The notes under the pieces were generated by a model that had not been told where the DNA came from, ran no database searches, and was given only the letters and a program-made list of their open reading frames with translations. Shown piece after piece: positions 9,079-18,391 of a stretch of 64,000 nt of DNA. A program made the position numbers and the translations under genes. Within the stretch, counting starts at the first letter, position 1; each line of letters opens with the position of its first letter. Origin of the DNA: an uncultured Clostridia bacterium (lineage in GTDB: Bacteria; Bacillota; Clostridia; Oscillospirales; CAG-272); contig CALXUV010000036.1 in assembly GCA_944391815.1 (NCBI GenBank), positions 1 through 64,000 on the forward strand, given 5' to 3'.

Positions 9079-9412
9079 AAAGCTAAGTGAATACACTGTG
9101 ATGTTACTGCTATAACCTGTTAAGCAGAAGAAATCTGTTATTTTCGCTTTGGTTGTCAAAACCCAAACAGTCCAATTAATGTTATTCGGTTTATTAATCT
9201 TCAAAAATAAAAGCGAAAATGATTTAACCGGATCGCAATTAACTGAGCGCATGGATATACCGTATTTTTTCTTACGGAATATTGCTGTACGTTTAAACTG
9301 AGATTTTTATATTTATTTACTCAATGTTCAGGTGAACTGAAATACCTTTACTGATTGTTCAGGTGAAGCAAGTCAACATTATCAATATTTTTATATTTTA
9401 CGGAGGAATAAC
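9079..9412. other. intergenic region with a repeated 12-mer
   Basis: No gene seen. TGTTCAGGTGAA occurs at 9325-9336 and again at 9356-9367, 31 bp apart (about three helical turns), just upstream of the radical SAM gene. This spacing fits two binding sites for one regulator on the same DNA face, but no promoter was identified between them. Confidence 0.45.
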
Positions 9413-10021
9413 ATGACTGTGACTTATGAAGTCGGGGACGGACTTTATGTTAACGTAACAAACAGGTGTACCAATTCCTGCGATTTCTGCGTACGCAGCG
9501 TAGCAGACGGCACTTACGGTGAGCTTTGGCTTGAAAGAGAACCGTCAAAAGAAGAAATTCTGTCCGCTCTTACAGAAGCGCTGACGAAAAAAAATTACAA
9601 AGAAATTGTTTTCTGCGGTTACGGTGAGCCGACCATCCGACTTGATGACATACTGTTTGCGTGCAAAAAACTTAAAGAAAATCCACAAAACCCGAAAATC
9701 AGGATCAATACAAACGGTCACGCAAACCTTATTTTCGGCAAGGACGTAACGCCTCTTCTCGCAGGCCTTATAGACTGCGTTTCGGTGAGCCTTAACGCCC
9801 CTGATGCCGAAGAATACTGCCGGGTTTGCCATCCGCAGTTCGGCAAGGAAGCATTTACCGGACTTCTTGATTTTGCGGCAAAAGCAAAAGAGTATGTTCC
9901 GTCGGTAATGCTCAGTGTCGTTTCAGACTCAATTCCGGACAGCGACATTGAAAAGTGCAAGCGTCTGGCAAATGAGTACGGCATCACTTTGAAGATACGG
10001 GAATATATCAAAAACAATTGA
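9413..10021 (+). CDS. TatD-associated radical SAM protein
   Basis: A short (202 residues) radical SAM protein of the TatD-associated type (TIGR04038). C19-x3-C23-x2-C26 lies in NRCTNSCDFC; GYGEPT is the glycine-rich SAM-binding motif and RINTNGHAN another conserved stretch. The reaction is unknown; the family is named for being encoded beside or fused to the TatD metal-dependent hydrolase, which is not seen here. GGAGG ribosome binding site 7 nt before ATG. Followed by a strong terminator, so probably a single-gene transcript. Stop codon TGA. Confidence 0.88.
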   Translation: MTVTYEVGDGLYVNVTNRCTNSCDFCVRSVADGTYGELWLEREPSKEEILSALTEALTKKNYKEIVFCGYGEPTIRLDDILFACKKLKENPQNPKIRINTNGHANLIFGKDVTPLLAGLIDCVSVSLNAPDAEEYCRVCHPQFGKEAFTGLLDFAAKAKEYVPSVMLSVVSDSIPDSDIEKCKRLANEYGITLKIREYIKNN

Positions 10022-10210
10022 TGTTTTAAAAGCAACGACGCAGTTAATGCAACTCATTATTTCTGAATAGCTTCGGCATCAGATGCTGATTTTCAGAAAA
10101 TGCTTTAAAATGTCCAATATGTATTATCTTTGAATTTCGAACGCGGACTTATCCTGTTGTTTTTGTGAAATTCCATTATAATTACTTTTTGTAAATAATT
10201 ATAAAAAACG

Positions 10211-10248
10211 GGCTGATGAAAAAATTTCATCAGCCTGATTTTTTATTT
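10211..10248 (+). terminator. Rho-independent terminator
   Basis: GGCTGATGAAA (10211-10221) pairs with TTTCATCAGCC (10225-10235) across a 3-nt loop, followed by a T-rich tail. It separates the plus-strand radical SAM gene from the convergent lyase gene. The rest of 10022-10385 holds nothing recognisable. Confidence 0.9.
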
Positions 10249-10385
10249 TCGTTTAATTAACCAGAGCATCCATCCTCGTACTGAATTGCTTTTAAAAAAG
10301 TATTTACACAAAGCAAAAAATCACCCTGCCGTAATCTGCATTATTACGTTTGCAAAATTCATAATTCTGAATTTATCTGACAAGT

Positions 10386-11507
10386 TTACCGTTTTTCAAA
10401 ATACCCTGCCATGAGCGGAGGATAGCAGTAATCCACTATGAACGGAAGACGGTTTTTTCTTCTTGATCTGTAATGACTGAGCCAGTCCTGTCTGCCGAGA
10501 CGGTAACCTCCGATTTGTAAAAACGTAGGCGCAGTTTCCACATCGCCTGAAATCTGACGGTACTTCCAATCAAACGGGTTTTTCAGATACGGAAACATAA
10601 AATCAACCGCCTTTTCAAAACCCTTTCCGTCCGGAGTTTCAAAGTGATACAGATCAACTCCCGAGTGATATGCTATTTCGCAGGCAATAGCCGTCGCCTG
10701 TAAGCTGAAACAAGAGTAACCGTAAGATTTCGTTCTTGAAAGTTCATCCGGAAAAGAACATTCTGCACTGAGCTGTTCCGGAATTATTTTTTCTCTGAAC
10801 ATACTGCAGGTATCATCGAAAATTTCTTTATTGTCGGTTATTGCCGCATACGCCATAGCCTGAGTATTGTACCAGTTGGCGTGATTGTTGTGATAAAATT
10901 TTTCTCCGAGCCCCGTTTCGCTTGTTTCCAGCCAGTTAAGGTAGTTAGCAAACCATTCTTTGACTTTGCCGGTATCACAACCGCTCTTGTCAAGAAACCA
11001 GACTGCCTGTGCCGCACTTATAAGGCAGGTGCTGTCTATTATTCCGATCGGTCTGCCGTTGCATATCCCCCTTATTGCCTGTCCGTATTCGAGATGCGGA
11101 TTCATCGCCGTTTCTTCATCGACGAAAAAGCGATTCAAAAGCTGACATGCCCTCTCAGTATATTTTTTGTTATCGAGAACGTATCCGGCTGATGCAAGAC
11201 AGTAGCTGTCTTTGCTTACTCCTGAAAGTGCTTTGCTGTGTGCTTCAAACCTTTCAGGGTTTGTTTCACCGTCGCGACGTATGTACGGACCGTCCGGATT
11301 TTTCGGATCAGGCCACCAATAAGGTCCCTCGCTGAAATAGTCATGAGGGTTTTTGCTTGCCGCAGGAGATTTACAGTCTGTTACAGAGTAGAGTTTCCCG
11401 CCCAATTTTTTATCGGCTTCAGCTGTCAGCATTTCCGAAAGCATCTTGTCTTTTAGGATTTTTTCTTTTGCCTGCACAGCCTCTTCTTCACTTAAAAACA
11501 AATCCAT
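10386..11507 (-). CDS. alginate lyase-family protein
   Basis: A 373-residue (alpha/alpha) toroid protein of the Alginate_lyase family (PF05426; related to PL38 and other uronate lyases), expected to cleave an acidic polysaccharide by beta-elimination. Visible family signatures are the N-terminal HDYFSEGPYWWPDP, the NGRPIGIIDST stretch and NNHANWYNTQ, which corresponds to the catalytic asparagine-histidine motif of the family. No signal peptide is seen, so it acts in the cytoplasm on imported oligosaccharides or is released otherwise. It follows an esterase gene by 101 nt on the same strand; together they fit breakdown of an acylated uronic acid polymer. The exact substrate cannot be told. Stop codon TAA. 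Confidence 0.85.
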   Translation of the reverse strand: MDLFLSEEEAVQAKEKILKDKMLSEMLTAEADKKLGGKLYSVTDCKSPAASKNPHDYFSEGPYWWPDPKNPDGPYIRRDGETNPERFEAHSKALSGVSKDSYCLASAGYVLDNKKYTERACQLLNRFFVDEETAMNPHLEYGQAIRGICNGRPIGIIDSTCLISAAQAVWFLDKSGCDTGKVKEWFANYLNWLETSETGLGEKFYHNNHANWYNTQAMAYAAITDNKEIFDDTCSMFREKIIPEQLSAECSFPDELSRTKSYGYSCFSLQATAIACEIAYHSGVDLYHFETPDGKGFEKAVDFMFPYLKNPFDWKYRQISGDVETAPTFLQIGGYRLGRQDWLSHYRSRRKNRLPFIVDYCYPPLMAGYFEKR

Positions 11508-11608
11508 ACCGGGTACCTCACTTTCACTTGAAATTACAGTTTTTTAATTAAAAAATATTAATTAAACCGTTATTCTCTTTACGACATATTGATTTTACAG
11601 AACTAAAA

Positions 11609-12631
11609 TCAGTATTTTTCAGCACCGTTACCGAAAAGGTAGCCGTTCATTGCGCCCCATGCTATGTCAGCGTAGTACCTGTGACCTCCCGGACCTACCA
11701 CAAGTCTGCATTTATTTTCCGCTCCGGCTGCTTTATAGAGTCTTTTTATTTCTGAAAACGCTTGGGTTGTACCGCCGATAGGGAAAATATCGTCTTTCTC
11801 TCCCGCAACGACAACAAGCGGCCTCGGAGCTATAAGTCCTCCCAGATCTCCCATATCAAAAAACAGCTTGATTCTCGGTATATAATTACATACACAGTGA
11901 GGAACATTCAGAATTGAATCGTCAAATGTACACACTGCACAGCTCGGCATTACGCAGTCTATTCTGTTGTCAAGGCAGGATGCGTAAAACGTAGCCGTTC
12001 CGCCCCCCGAGTTTCCGGTCAGACAAATTTTCCTATCTTTTGCCTCCGGAAAAACACCGTCTTTTACCAGATCGATAAGATTTGAAACGTCCCACACCCT
12101 TTCACCGATCGTTGTCCTGCCGAGCATAAGTGCCGCAAGAGATGACTGCTGACAGTTTGTATCTCCGTTTTCCTTACCGCCGCACTGCCCAAAGCACCTT
12201 TGTTCGATCGCAATGGCTATGTAACCTTGTCTTACCGCCTGCATTGCAAAATCACGGTCTCCGGATTCTTTTTCACTATCTGACGGATACTTTGTTTCTC
12301 CGAGAGACCGGTGCATTCCGGTTGAATGACCTTGCAGACAAATCACTACGGGAGAGCCGTCCTTTATTTCCTTCGGAATGCAGCAGCACCCCGGAACGCT
12401 GTATCCGGGCTCTGACATATATGTAAAATAAATTCTTGAGTGATCGGGATATTCTTTTACATTCTCTGATCTGAAATCCTTCTGACAAATACGGTATGGC
12501 AGTCCGAGAAGTTCTTTAAGCTTTTCACGGGCTTTTTCTTGCCAAAGAGAAAAATCCTCACCGTCACGGTATCTGAAAGAAGGCAGTGTGTTTCTTGAAA
12601 TACTTTGATTGTTTGCAAACGGATTCCCCAT
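11609..12631 (-). CDS. alpha/beta hydrolase, acetyl-esterase-like
   Basis: A 340-residue alpha/beta hydrolase resembling the dienelactone-hydrolase/acetyl xylan esterase group. CLQGHSTG is the oxyanion region, GNSGGG holds the nucleophile Ser, GEKDDIFP the acid residue and GGHRYYAD the catalytic His, so the triad looks complete. There is no signal peptide. It is the first gene of a two-gene minus-strand unit with the alginate lyase-family gene, suggesting that it removes ester groups from the same plant or algal oligosaccharides. The ribosome binding site AGGAGG lies a few nt before the ATG. Stop codon TGA. Confidence 0.85.
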   Translation of the reverse strand: MGNPFANNQSISRNTLPSFRYRDGEDFSLWQEKAREKLKELLGLPYRICQKDFRSENVKEYPDHSRIYFTYMSEPGYSVPGCCCIPKEIKDGSPVVICLQGHSTGMHRSLGETKYPSDSEKESGDRDFAMQAVRQGYIAIAIEQRCFGQCGGKENGDTNCQQSSLAALMLGRTTIGERVWDVSNLIDLVKDGVFPEAKDRKICLTGNSGGGTATFYASCLDNRIDCVMPSCAVCTFDDSILNVPHCVCNYIPRIKLFFDMGDLGGLIAPRPLVVVAGEKDDIFPIGGTTQAFSEIKRLYKAAGAENKCRLVVGPGGHRYYADIAWGAMNGYLFGNGAEKY

Positions 12632-12867
12632 AATTACCCTCCTTGATCAGCCCGTCAGAAAACACAGGCTTCTGACTTATTGATTTGAGTTGAAACTATC
12701 TGTAACTGTTTTCGGTTTAAAACTCTTTGATATGCCGGTAATAAGTTTGCTTTTTGCATTTTTGCTTCCGTCCGGAAACGTGCAAAAAAGCAATTTGGAT
12801 TTTTTGCCGATTACTGAAAGATATGAAAAAACCACATCTTGCCTTAAATTTCAAAACCGCAGATATC

Positions 12868-14259
12868 TTACCCGACAGCGCCGCTTACGGGTTCTGAGCT
12901 TTTCATTGTTTTAAGCTTTCGCCTCATTATAATCAAAAGAAGCAGGGCAGCTATTGTCAGCGATATCGTCCATGAGACGGTATAACAGAAAAAGAGATTG
13001 TCAAGAGTACGGTATAACGGGAAAATAAACATCATCCAGAAAAATCTGAGCACCAGTACCGAAAAAATTGAGTTCAGCATCGGTATGATTGAATATCCGA
13101 AAGCCGACAAGGTGTTTGCAAGTGCCCCGTTGATTCCGGCGACAAAATATATGGCAAGCACATATTTCATTCTCAGAATTCCTATCTCGACTGCGACCGG
13201 ATCCTTTGGCAGGAAAATTTTAAGCACGGGATGGCCGAGCAGATAAAGCCCCACGCCGAGAACAAATCCGACCGAAAATCCAAGTATGAGCGAAACAAAA
13301 AACGATTTCTTTATCCGTTCTTTATTCTTTGCACCTATATTCTGACCGACAAAGGTAAGACATGTGACATTTACGGCATTAACGAAGCTTGATACCCAGC
13401 TTTCAATATTTGTACACGCCGTATTTCCCGCCATTGCAGACGGTCCGAATGAGTTGATTGCCGACTGAATCTGGAGATTCGAAATACTGTAAAGGGAAGA
13501 ATTGAGCGCTGACGGTATTCCTATAAGCAGTATTTTTTTCAGTATCACGCCGTCAATTTTTATTTTTTTCAGATTTATTCTGCAGTCGTTGTCGACTCTC
13601 ATCAGCCTGACAACAACCAATATCGCTCCGAGTAACTGAGAAACAAGCGTTGCTATCGCAACCGCCGCCACTTTCTGACTCATTATAAAACACAGCACAA
13701 AATTCAGCACTATGTTAAGAAGTCCGCACGCTATAAGATAATACAGCGGTCTTTGTGTGTCACCGCCGGTCCTTATTATTGCCGAGCCGTAATTATAGAC
13801 GAGTATTGCCGGTATTCCGGAAAAATATATTTTAAGATAGATCGAGGCACCCGCATAACACTCCTCCGGGCATTTCGTTATATCAAGGAATGTATCGGCA
13901 AAATAAACTCCGGCAAAAGTAAGAACTATTCCCACTATCACGGCAAGCAAAAGCGATGTGTCAACAGTTTTACGTATTTTATCCCGGTTTCTTTCTCCGA
14001 ACGCATGAGCAAGAACCACCTGCGTTCCTCCCGAAAGTCCTATCGCCGACTGAACCACAAGTCCGACTATTGCCGCCGTTGCCCCGACTGAGGCAACCGA
14101 AGTGCTGTTTGCGCTCTGGTCAAAGTTTCCCAGAACTATCATGTCCGCAGAATTGAACAGCATCTGAACAAGTCCGCCTATCGCTATCGGAATTGCGTAC
14201 TTTATAAACTGAGGTAAAATTGAACCCTTTGTGGCGTCGATATCACGATTTTTCAACAT
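12868..14259 (-). CDS. MATE-family efflux transporter
   Basis: A 463-residue cation-coupled multidrug or metabolite exporter of the MATE family with 12 predicted membrane helices in two homologous halves (about 12-230 and 235-455). The family pattern in each half is recognisable, for example GGLVQMLFNSADMIVLG near residue 28 and GLSGGTQVVLAHAFG near 78. Substrate cannot be inferred from context. A second MATE gene lies at 20512-21879; the two are clearly different sequences. Stop codon TAA. Confidence 0.93.
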   Translation of the reverse strand: MLKNRDIDATKGSILPQFIKYAIPIAIGGLVQMLFNSADMIVLGNFDQSANSTSVASVGATAAIVGLVVQSAIGLSGGTQVVLAHAFGERNRDKIRKTVDTSLLLAVIVGIVLTFAGVYFADTFLDITKCPEECYAGASIYLKIYFSGIPAILVYNYGSAIIRTGGDTQRPLYYLIACGLLNIVLNFVLCFIMSQKVAAVAIATLVSQLLGAILVVVRLMRVDNDCRINLKKIKIDGVILKKILLIGIPSALNSSLYSISNLQIQSAINSFGPSAMAGNTACTNIESWVSSFVNAVNVTCLTFVGQNIGAKNKERIKKSFFVSLILGFSVGFVLGVGLYLLGHPVLKIFLPKDPVAVEIGILRMKYVLAIYFVAGINGALANTLSAFGYSIIPMLNSIFSVLVLRFFWMMFIFPLYRTLDNLFFCYTVSWTISLTIAALLLLIIMRRKLKTMKSSEPVSGAVG

Positions 14260-14354
14260 TATATTTTTCCTTTCGGCCGATAAGCAATTTTAACATCTGT
14301 TCTGTCAAAATGCTTAACTGAGTTTCGGTAATAAACCGGAACCGTACAATAGCG

Positions 14355-14383
14355 ATTATACCATAGTAACCTGCGATTGTCTT
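14355..14383 (-). promoter_or_regulatory. putative promoter of the MATE gene
   Basis: On the minus strand AAGACA, 17-bp spacer, TATAAT. It lies back to back with the zupT promoter. Confidence 0.5.
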
Positions 14384-14449
14384 TAATGGCGAGCATTGTT
14401 TACATTTTGTTTACATATCTGTTTTTGTCGGATTTACTTTTAAAAATCG

Positions 14450-14478
14450 TTGACAATTTCATTTTAAAGTGATATAAT
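14450..14478 (+). promoter_or_regulatory. perfect consensus promoter of zupT
   Basis: TTGACA (14450-14455), 17-bp spacer, TATAAT (14473-14478). Transcription would begin near 14485, which rules out the upstream TTG at 14483 as the zupT start. Confidence 0.9.
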
Positions 14479-14509
14479 TTCCTTGATTAAAAATACCGGG
14501 AGTTTTTCT

Positions 14510-15310
14510 ATGAATATTTATATCGCATTTGCGATGACACTGATTGCCGGTCTCTGCACCGGAATCGGAGGTTTAATAATCATGTTTATGAAACGTGACA
14601 ACAAGCGGTTTCTTTCCGTCAGTCTCGGATTTTCCGCCGGCGTCATGATTTATGTCTCAATGGTAGAAATCCTTGCTGAAGCTAAGACTTCGCTTACCTC
14701 AGCGTTAGGAGAAATCGCCGGAAACTGGGTAACTGTTGCGGCTTTTTTCGGAGGCATGCTGCTCATTGCGGTTATTGACAAGGTGATACCTTCTGCCGAA
14801 AATCCACACGAGGTAAAGCATGTGGACGATCAGGACTCCTGCAAACCTAAAACGCAGTTCAACCTGAAAAAACTCGGCGTAATGACAGCGCTTGCGATTG
14901 CAATTCACAATTTCCCCGAAGGCCTTGCCAGTTTTGTTTCGGCTTTACAGGACCCGGGACTGGCAGTTCCGGTTGTATTTGCAATAGCAATACATAACAT
15001 CCCCGAAGGGATTTCCGTTTCGGTTCCGATTTATCAGGCGACAGGCTCAAAGCTTAAAGCAATGCGATATTCTTTCCTTTCAGGACTTTCCGAACCTCTC
15101 GGAGCTCTTGTGGGCTGGCTCATTCTCATGCCGTTTATGAGCGACACCGTTTTCGGAATTATATTTGCGGCAGTCGCCGGAATTATGGTTTTCATTTCTT
15201 TTGACGAGCTTCTCCCGGCAGCCCATGAGTACGGAGAGCACCATCTTTCCATTCTCGGACTGATTTCCGGAATGGCTGTTATGGCAGTAAGCCTTTTGCT
15301 GTTCCTGTGA
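14510..15310 (+). CDS. zupT: ZIP-family metal transporter ZupT
   Basis: A 266-residue inner-membrane zinc and divalent-metal importer of the ZIP family. The paired metal-binding signatures are clear: HNFPEG in helix 4 and HNIPEG in helix 5, followed by SEPLGA. Eight helices are predicted. The open frame extends to a TTG at 14483, but the promoter -10 box ends at 14478 and GGGAG lies 6 nt before ATG 14510, so the ATG is the start. Transcribed alone. Stop codon TGA. Confidence 0.94.
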   Translation: MNIYIAFAMTLIAGLCTGIGGLIIMFMKRDNKRFLSVSLGFSAGVMIYVSMVEILAEAKTSLTSALGEIAGNWVTVAAFFGGMLLIAVIDKVIPSAENPHEVKHVDDQDSCKPKTQFNLKKLGVMTALAIAIHNFPEGLASFVSALQDPGLAVPVVFAIAIHNIPEGISVSVPIYQATGSKLKAMRYSFLSGLSEPLGALVGWLILMPFMSDTVFGIIFAAVAGIMVFISFDELLPAAHEYGEHHLSILGLISGMAVMAVSLLLFL

Positions 15311-15393
15311 CGATTTTTTCCTGCTTGAAGTTTATAACTATACTTTATAACAAACACTTGCTGAGTATATTTTTTCTTAATCGGTATAACAAA

Positions 15394-15434
15394 AGCCGTA
15401 ACAACCTGAATTACAAAACAGGTACGTTACGGCT
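15394..15434. other. two-tier inverted repeat
   Basis: AGCCGTAAC (15394-15402) pairs with GTTACGGCT (15426-15434), and inside it ACCTG (15404-15408) pairs with CAGGT (15419-15423). It lies 84 nt after zupT but lacks a U-tract, so it is a stable RNA hairpin or operator rather than a standard terminator. Confidence 0.5.
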
Positions 15435-15535
15435 TATGGTTTTAAATTAATCAAATCGTTATTCAAATCCACACAAAGGAGATGTCTTAATCTGAATTTG
15501 TTACAAATACAAAGTCATCTGTTAAATTCAAAAAA

Positions 15536-15574
15536 CAAGGTCATCGGACTTAATAGCAGTGACCTTGTTTTTTT
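15536..15574. terminator. bidirectional terminator
   Basis: CAAGGTCA (15536-15543) pairs with TGACCTTG (15560-15567), with A-run before and T-run after, so it can work on both strands between the convergent zupT and EIIC genes. The remainder of 15311-15751 shows no gene. Confidence 0.85.
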
Positions 15575-15751
15575 AAAAGAGCGCACTTAGCGTTCAAAAT
15601 ATGTAATTGATATGCGCAGAGTTCCCGATGGTGAATATAAATTCATCAGTATAAACAGCTACGAACTTCATTTGATCTTTTTCGCTGTTTTTGCGTTTCA
15701 CATCAGATTATTTGATTTTAAAGCAGTTATGATTTCTGACGCATGCCTGTT

Positions 15752-16882
15752 TCAGTCGAGCTTCAGGTCATTTTCTTTTATCCAGGATATCTTTCGGAGT
15801 ATCTCGCAGAAAACAAACGAAAGCACCGCCGGAAGCACAAAGCATACCAGCACAAGTCCGAGGTAATCTTTAAAGCCCACAGTTGACGGATATTCGCCTC
15901 CGTACCATCCGAGTATAATTCCTATCGGACCGAGCAGACCGCAGGTTCCCATTCCGGAATTTATCGCCGCTCCGTACATTTTCAGTCCGAATACGCAGGT
16001 TGCTATCGGTCCGGTTATCGCAGAAGCAAGCGTAGGCGGAATCCATATTCTCGGATTTTTAACTATGTTCGGCATCTGTATCATACTTGTTCCTATGCCC
16101 TGAGAAAACAAACCGGATATGCCGTTTTCCTTGAAGCTCATAACAGCAAAACCTACCATCTGCGCACAGCAACCGGCTACCGCTGCTCCTCCCGCAAGCG
16201 CAAGTCCTCCGTAATCCATTTCAGAAAGCACTCCGTTGACGTAAACCGGAGCACCGGAAAGCAGAAGTGCCGCACATATAGCCGCAGAACTTATCGGCAA
16301 GGTAAGCGCAACTCCGATTATTACGGATACAACGATTCCCATGACAAACGGCTGAAGAGTGGTTGCCCATCCTATAAAAGAACTCAGATATCCGACCGCA
16401 ACACCTATGTAAGGAGCTATAAGCACCGAAAGTATTCCACCGACAAAGACCGTTACAAAAGGAGTAACTATTATGTCAACCTTGGTTTCTTTTGAAACGC
16501 ATTTGCCGAGTTCACAGGCAATAACGGTTATGATAAGAACGGCAAGCGGTCCTCCCGCTCCTCCCATGGTGTTTGCCGCATAACCGACAGCCGCCGAAGA
16601 ATACATTACAAACGCCGGAGCTTTGAGGGCGTGCGCTATCGCTACTGCCATTGCCGGACCTGCCACCGCCTGCGCAAATTTTCCTATATCCGCAAAAACT
16701 CCCAGATACGGTATCATTCCTATTGCAGAAAATATCGTTCCGATGAGAAGTGAACCGAAAAGTCCGAGAGCCATCGCTCCGAGCGCATCGATTCCGTATC
16801 TTTTAGCGGAAATCTCAATATCTTTCCTTTTCAGAAACTTTTTGAATTTTCCCATTTCGGGCGCCTGATCTGTACCGTCCAT
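15752..16882 (-). CDS. PfoR/PTS EIIC-2-family membrane protein
   Basis: A 376-residue glycine- and alanine-rich membrane protein of the PTS_EIIC_2 family (PF13303), to which Clostridium PfoR belongs. About ten hydrophobic segments follow a short charged N-terminus (KFLKRKD). Family stretches include GYAANTMGGAGGPLA and TLPISSAAI. No EIIA or EIIB domain or neighbouring PTS gene is visible, so a sugar or a regulatory role cannot be assigned. Ribosome binding site AGGAGG before the ATG. Stop codon TGA. Confidence 0.87.
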   Translation of the reverse strand: MDGTDQAPEMGKFKKFLKRKDIEISAKRYGIDALGAMALGLFGSLLIGTIFSAIGMIPYLGVFADIGKFAQAVAGPAMAVAIAHALKAPAFVMYSSAAVGYAANTMGGAGGPLAVLIITVIACELGKCVSKETKVDIIVTPFVTVFVGGILSVLIAPYIGVAVGYLSSFIGWATTLQPFVMGIVVSVIIGVALTLPISSAAICAALLLSGAPVYVNGVLSEMDYGGLALAGGAAVAGCCAQMVGFAVMSFKENGISGLFSQGIGTSMIQMPNIVKNPRIWIPPTLASAITGPIATCVFGLKMYGAAINSGMGTCGLLGPIGIILGWYGGEYPSTVGFKDYLGLVLVCFVLPAVLSFVFCEILRKISWIKENDLKLD

Positions 16883-17008
16883 TTTTACCTCCTGCGATTG
16901 TACAAAAATGTACAGATTTCAAAATTATTGATAATAATTATATCATAACTGCATATTTATTTAAATAGTATTTTTACACAAAGTTTTCCCGTGTTAATAA
17001 TATACGTA

Positions 17009-17037
17009 TTGACATTATGCGGCAAATATTTTATAAT
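17009..17037 (+). promoter_or_regulatory. perfect consensus promoter of the DUF896 gene
   Basis: TTGACA (17009-17014), 17-bp spacer, TATAAT (17032-17037). Confidence 0.88.
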
Positions 17038-17077
17038 TGAATTGTCAGAGTGTCAGAGCAAACCGAGGTGATTTTAC

Positions 17078-17284
17078 TTGGAAAAAAATAAAATCGACAG
17101 AATAAACGAGCTTTACCGTCTTTCTACGGCAAGAACATTGACTTTTGAGGAAAAAAACGAACAGCTTAATCTGCGCCGTGAATATCTGGCTGAAATAAAA
17201 CTGCGTTTCAGAAATACCCTTGAAAACACAACCGTGGTATATCCCGACGGCTCATCCGAAAAGCTCAAACATAAGGAAAAATAA
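17078..17284 (+). CDS. DUF896/YnzC-family small protein
   Basis: A 68-residue cytoplasmic protein of the DUF896 family (Bacillus YnzC), two helices followed by a short tail. Characteristic stretches are INELYRLS, LTFEEKNEQ and LRREYL. Function not established; in Bacillus the relative YneB-YnzC locus is SOS-linked. The start is TTG 17078, supported by CGAGGTG 7 nt upstream; no in-frame ATG exists early enough. Stop codon TAA. Confidence 0.9.
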   Translation: MEKNKIDRINELYRLSTARTLTFEEKNEQLNLRREYLAEIKLRFRNTLENTTVVYPDGSSEKLKHKEK

Positions 17285-17332
17285 CGTTTATACGGTAATT
17301 TCTTCTAAAAACGATTTTTTTGAAAAAACCTC

Positions 17333-17361
17333 TTGACAAAATAAACAAAATGAGATATAAT
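17333..17361 (+). promoter_or_regulatory. perfect consensus promoter of the PerR/Fur gene
   Basis: TTGACA (17333-17338), 17-bp spacer, TATAAT (17356-17361), giving a leader of about 25 nt. I could not see a full PerR box (TTATAAT-N-ATTATAA) here. Confidence 0.88.
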
Positions 17362-17391
17362 ATCAATAGTAAAACGAAAAGGAATGAAAAA

Positions 17392-17832
17392 ATGCGGCAA
17401 AGCAAAAATTCAACAGCGTCAACTGAAAATTCCGGCGCAAAATCCACAAGAAAAACATGGCAAAAAGAAGCTGTGTACAACATCTTTTCAGCTATGAGAA
17501 ATCATCCGACGGCTGAAATGGTATGCGACAGCGTCTACCGTACTTATCCTACCATAGGCAGAGCTACGGTTTACAGAATTCTCAATTCCTTTGTGGATTC
17601 GGGAAAAGCGATAAAAGTCCCGGTTTGCGACGGTGCTGACAGATTCGATATTACTACATATCCCCACAGCCATGCAAAATGCAGAGTGTGCGGTAATGTT
17701 TTCGATATAGACGCCGATTTTGATATGCCGGAAGTCAGGGATTCCTGCGGTTTTACGGTGGAAAATGTAGCGGTGCTTTATTTCGGTATCTGCTGCTAGT
17801 GTAACAAAAAAGAAAAAGAAAATACTATTTAA
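17392..17832 (+). CDS. perR: PerR/Fur-family regulator with in-frame TAG
   Basis: A metal-dependent repressor of peroxide-stress or iron genes. The winged-helix part shows HPTAEMV (the regulatory His of PerR) and GRATVYRIL (recognition helix). The dimerisation part has RFDI, HSH and the first structural zinc pair CRVC. In PerR the second zinc pair near the C-terminus is CxxC followed by a short charged tail. Here the codons read TGC-TGC-TAG-TGT-AAC-AAA and on to TAA at 17830-17832, so TAG (17797-17799) takes the second x position and the last zinc cysteine lies beyond it. Ending at TAG would give 135 residues without a zinc site; reading through gives a 146-residue, normal PerR. Start is ATG 17392 (AAGGA 8 nt upstream); an upstream TTG precedes the promoter. 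Rubrerythrin follows by 16 nt. Confidence 0.85.
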
Positions 17833-17848
17833 AACGGAGGATCACAAA

Positions 17849-18391
17849 ATGAAATTTGTATGTCAGGTATGCGGATATGTTCACGAAGGAGATGCGGCTC
17901 CCGAGAGATGCCCCCAGTGCAATGCTCCCGCAAGTAAATTCACAAAACAGGAAGGTCCGATGAGCTGGGCTGCTGAGCACACTGTCGGAGTTGCAAAAGA
18001 CGTTTCCGAGGATATAAAAGCAGATCTTCGCGCAAACTTCAACGGAGAGTGCACAGAAGTCGGTATGTATCTTGCAATGTCCAGAGTTGCTTTCCGTGAA
18101 GGCTATCCCGAAATCGGTCTCTACTGGGAAAAAGCTGCCTATGAGGAAGCAGAACACGCAGCTAAATTCGCCGAACTTCTCGGAGAAGTTGTAACAGACT
18201 CCACAAAGAAAAATCTTGAAATGAGAGTTGAAGCTGAAAACGGCGCTACCGCCGGTAAAACTGATCTGGCAAAGAGAGCCAAAGCCGCAAACCTCGACGC
18301 CATTCACGATACCGTTCACGAAATGGCAAGAGATGAAGCGCGTCACGGCAAAGCATTCGCCGGCCTTCTCGAAAGATATTTCGGCAAATAA
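17849..18391 (+). CDS. rbr: reverse rubrerythrin
   Basis: A non-haem di-iron protein that reduces hydrogen peroxide with electrons from rubredoxin in anaerobes. The domain order is reversed from classical rubrerythrin: a rubredoxin-like site comes first (C5-x2-C8, C21-x2-C24), then from about residue 35 a ferritin-like four-helix bundle with ExxH-type iron ligands ([23 protein letters not shown]). 180 residues, complete. Ribosome binding site GGAGG. It sits directly after the PerR-type regulator and before a rubredoxin gene, which fits a PerR-controlled peroxide-defence group. Stop codon TAA. Confidence 0.94.
   Translation: MKFVCQVCGYVHEGDAAPERCPQCNAPASKFTKQEGPMSWAAEHTVGVAKDVSEDIKADLRANFNGECTEVGMYLAMSRVAFREGYPEIGLYWEKAAYEEAEHAAKFAELLGEVVTDSTKKNLEMRVEAENGATAGKTDLAKRAKAANLDAIHDTVHEMARDEARHGKAFAGLLERYFGK

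Noticed and set aside
15612..15866. A small plus-strand gene after zupT.
   Set aside because: It overlaps the C-terminus of the EIIC gene, lies beyond a terminator and has no ribosome binding site or family resemblance.
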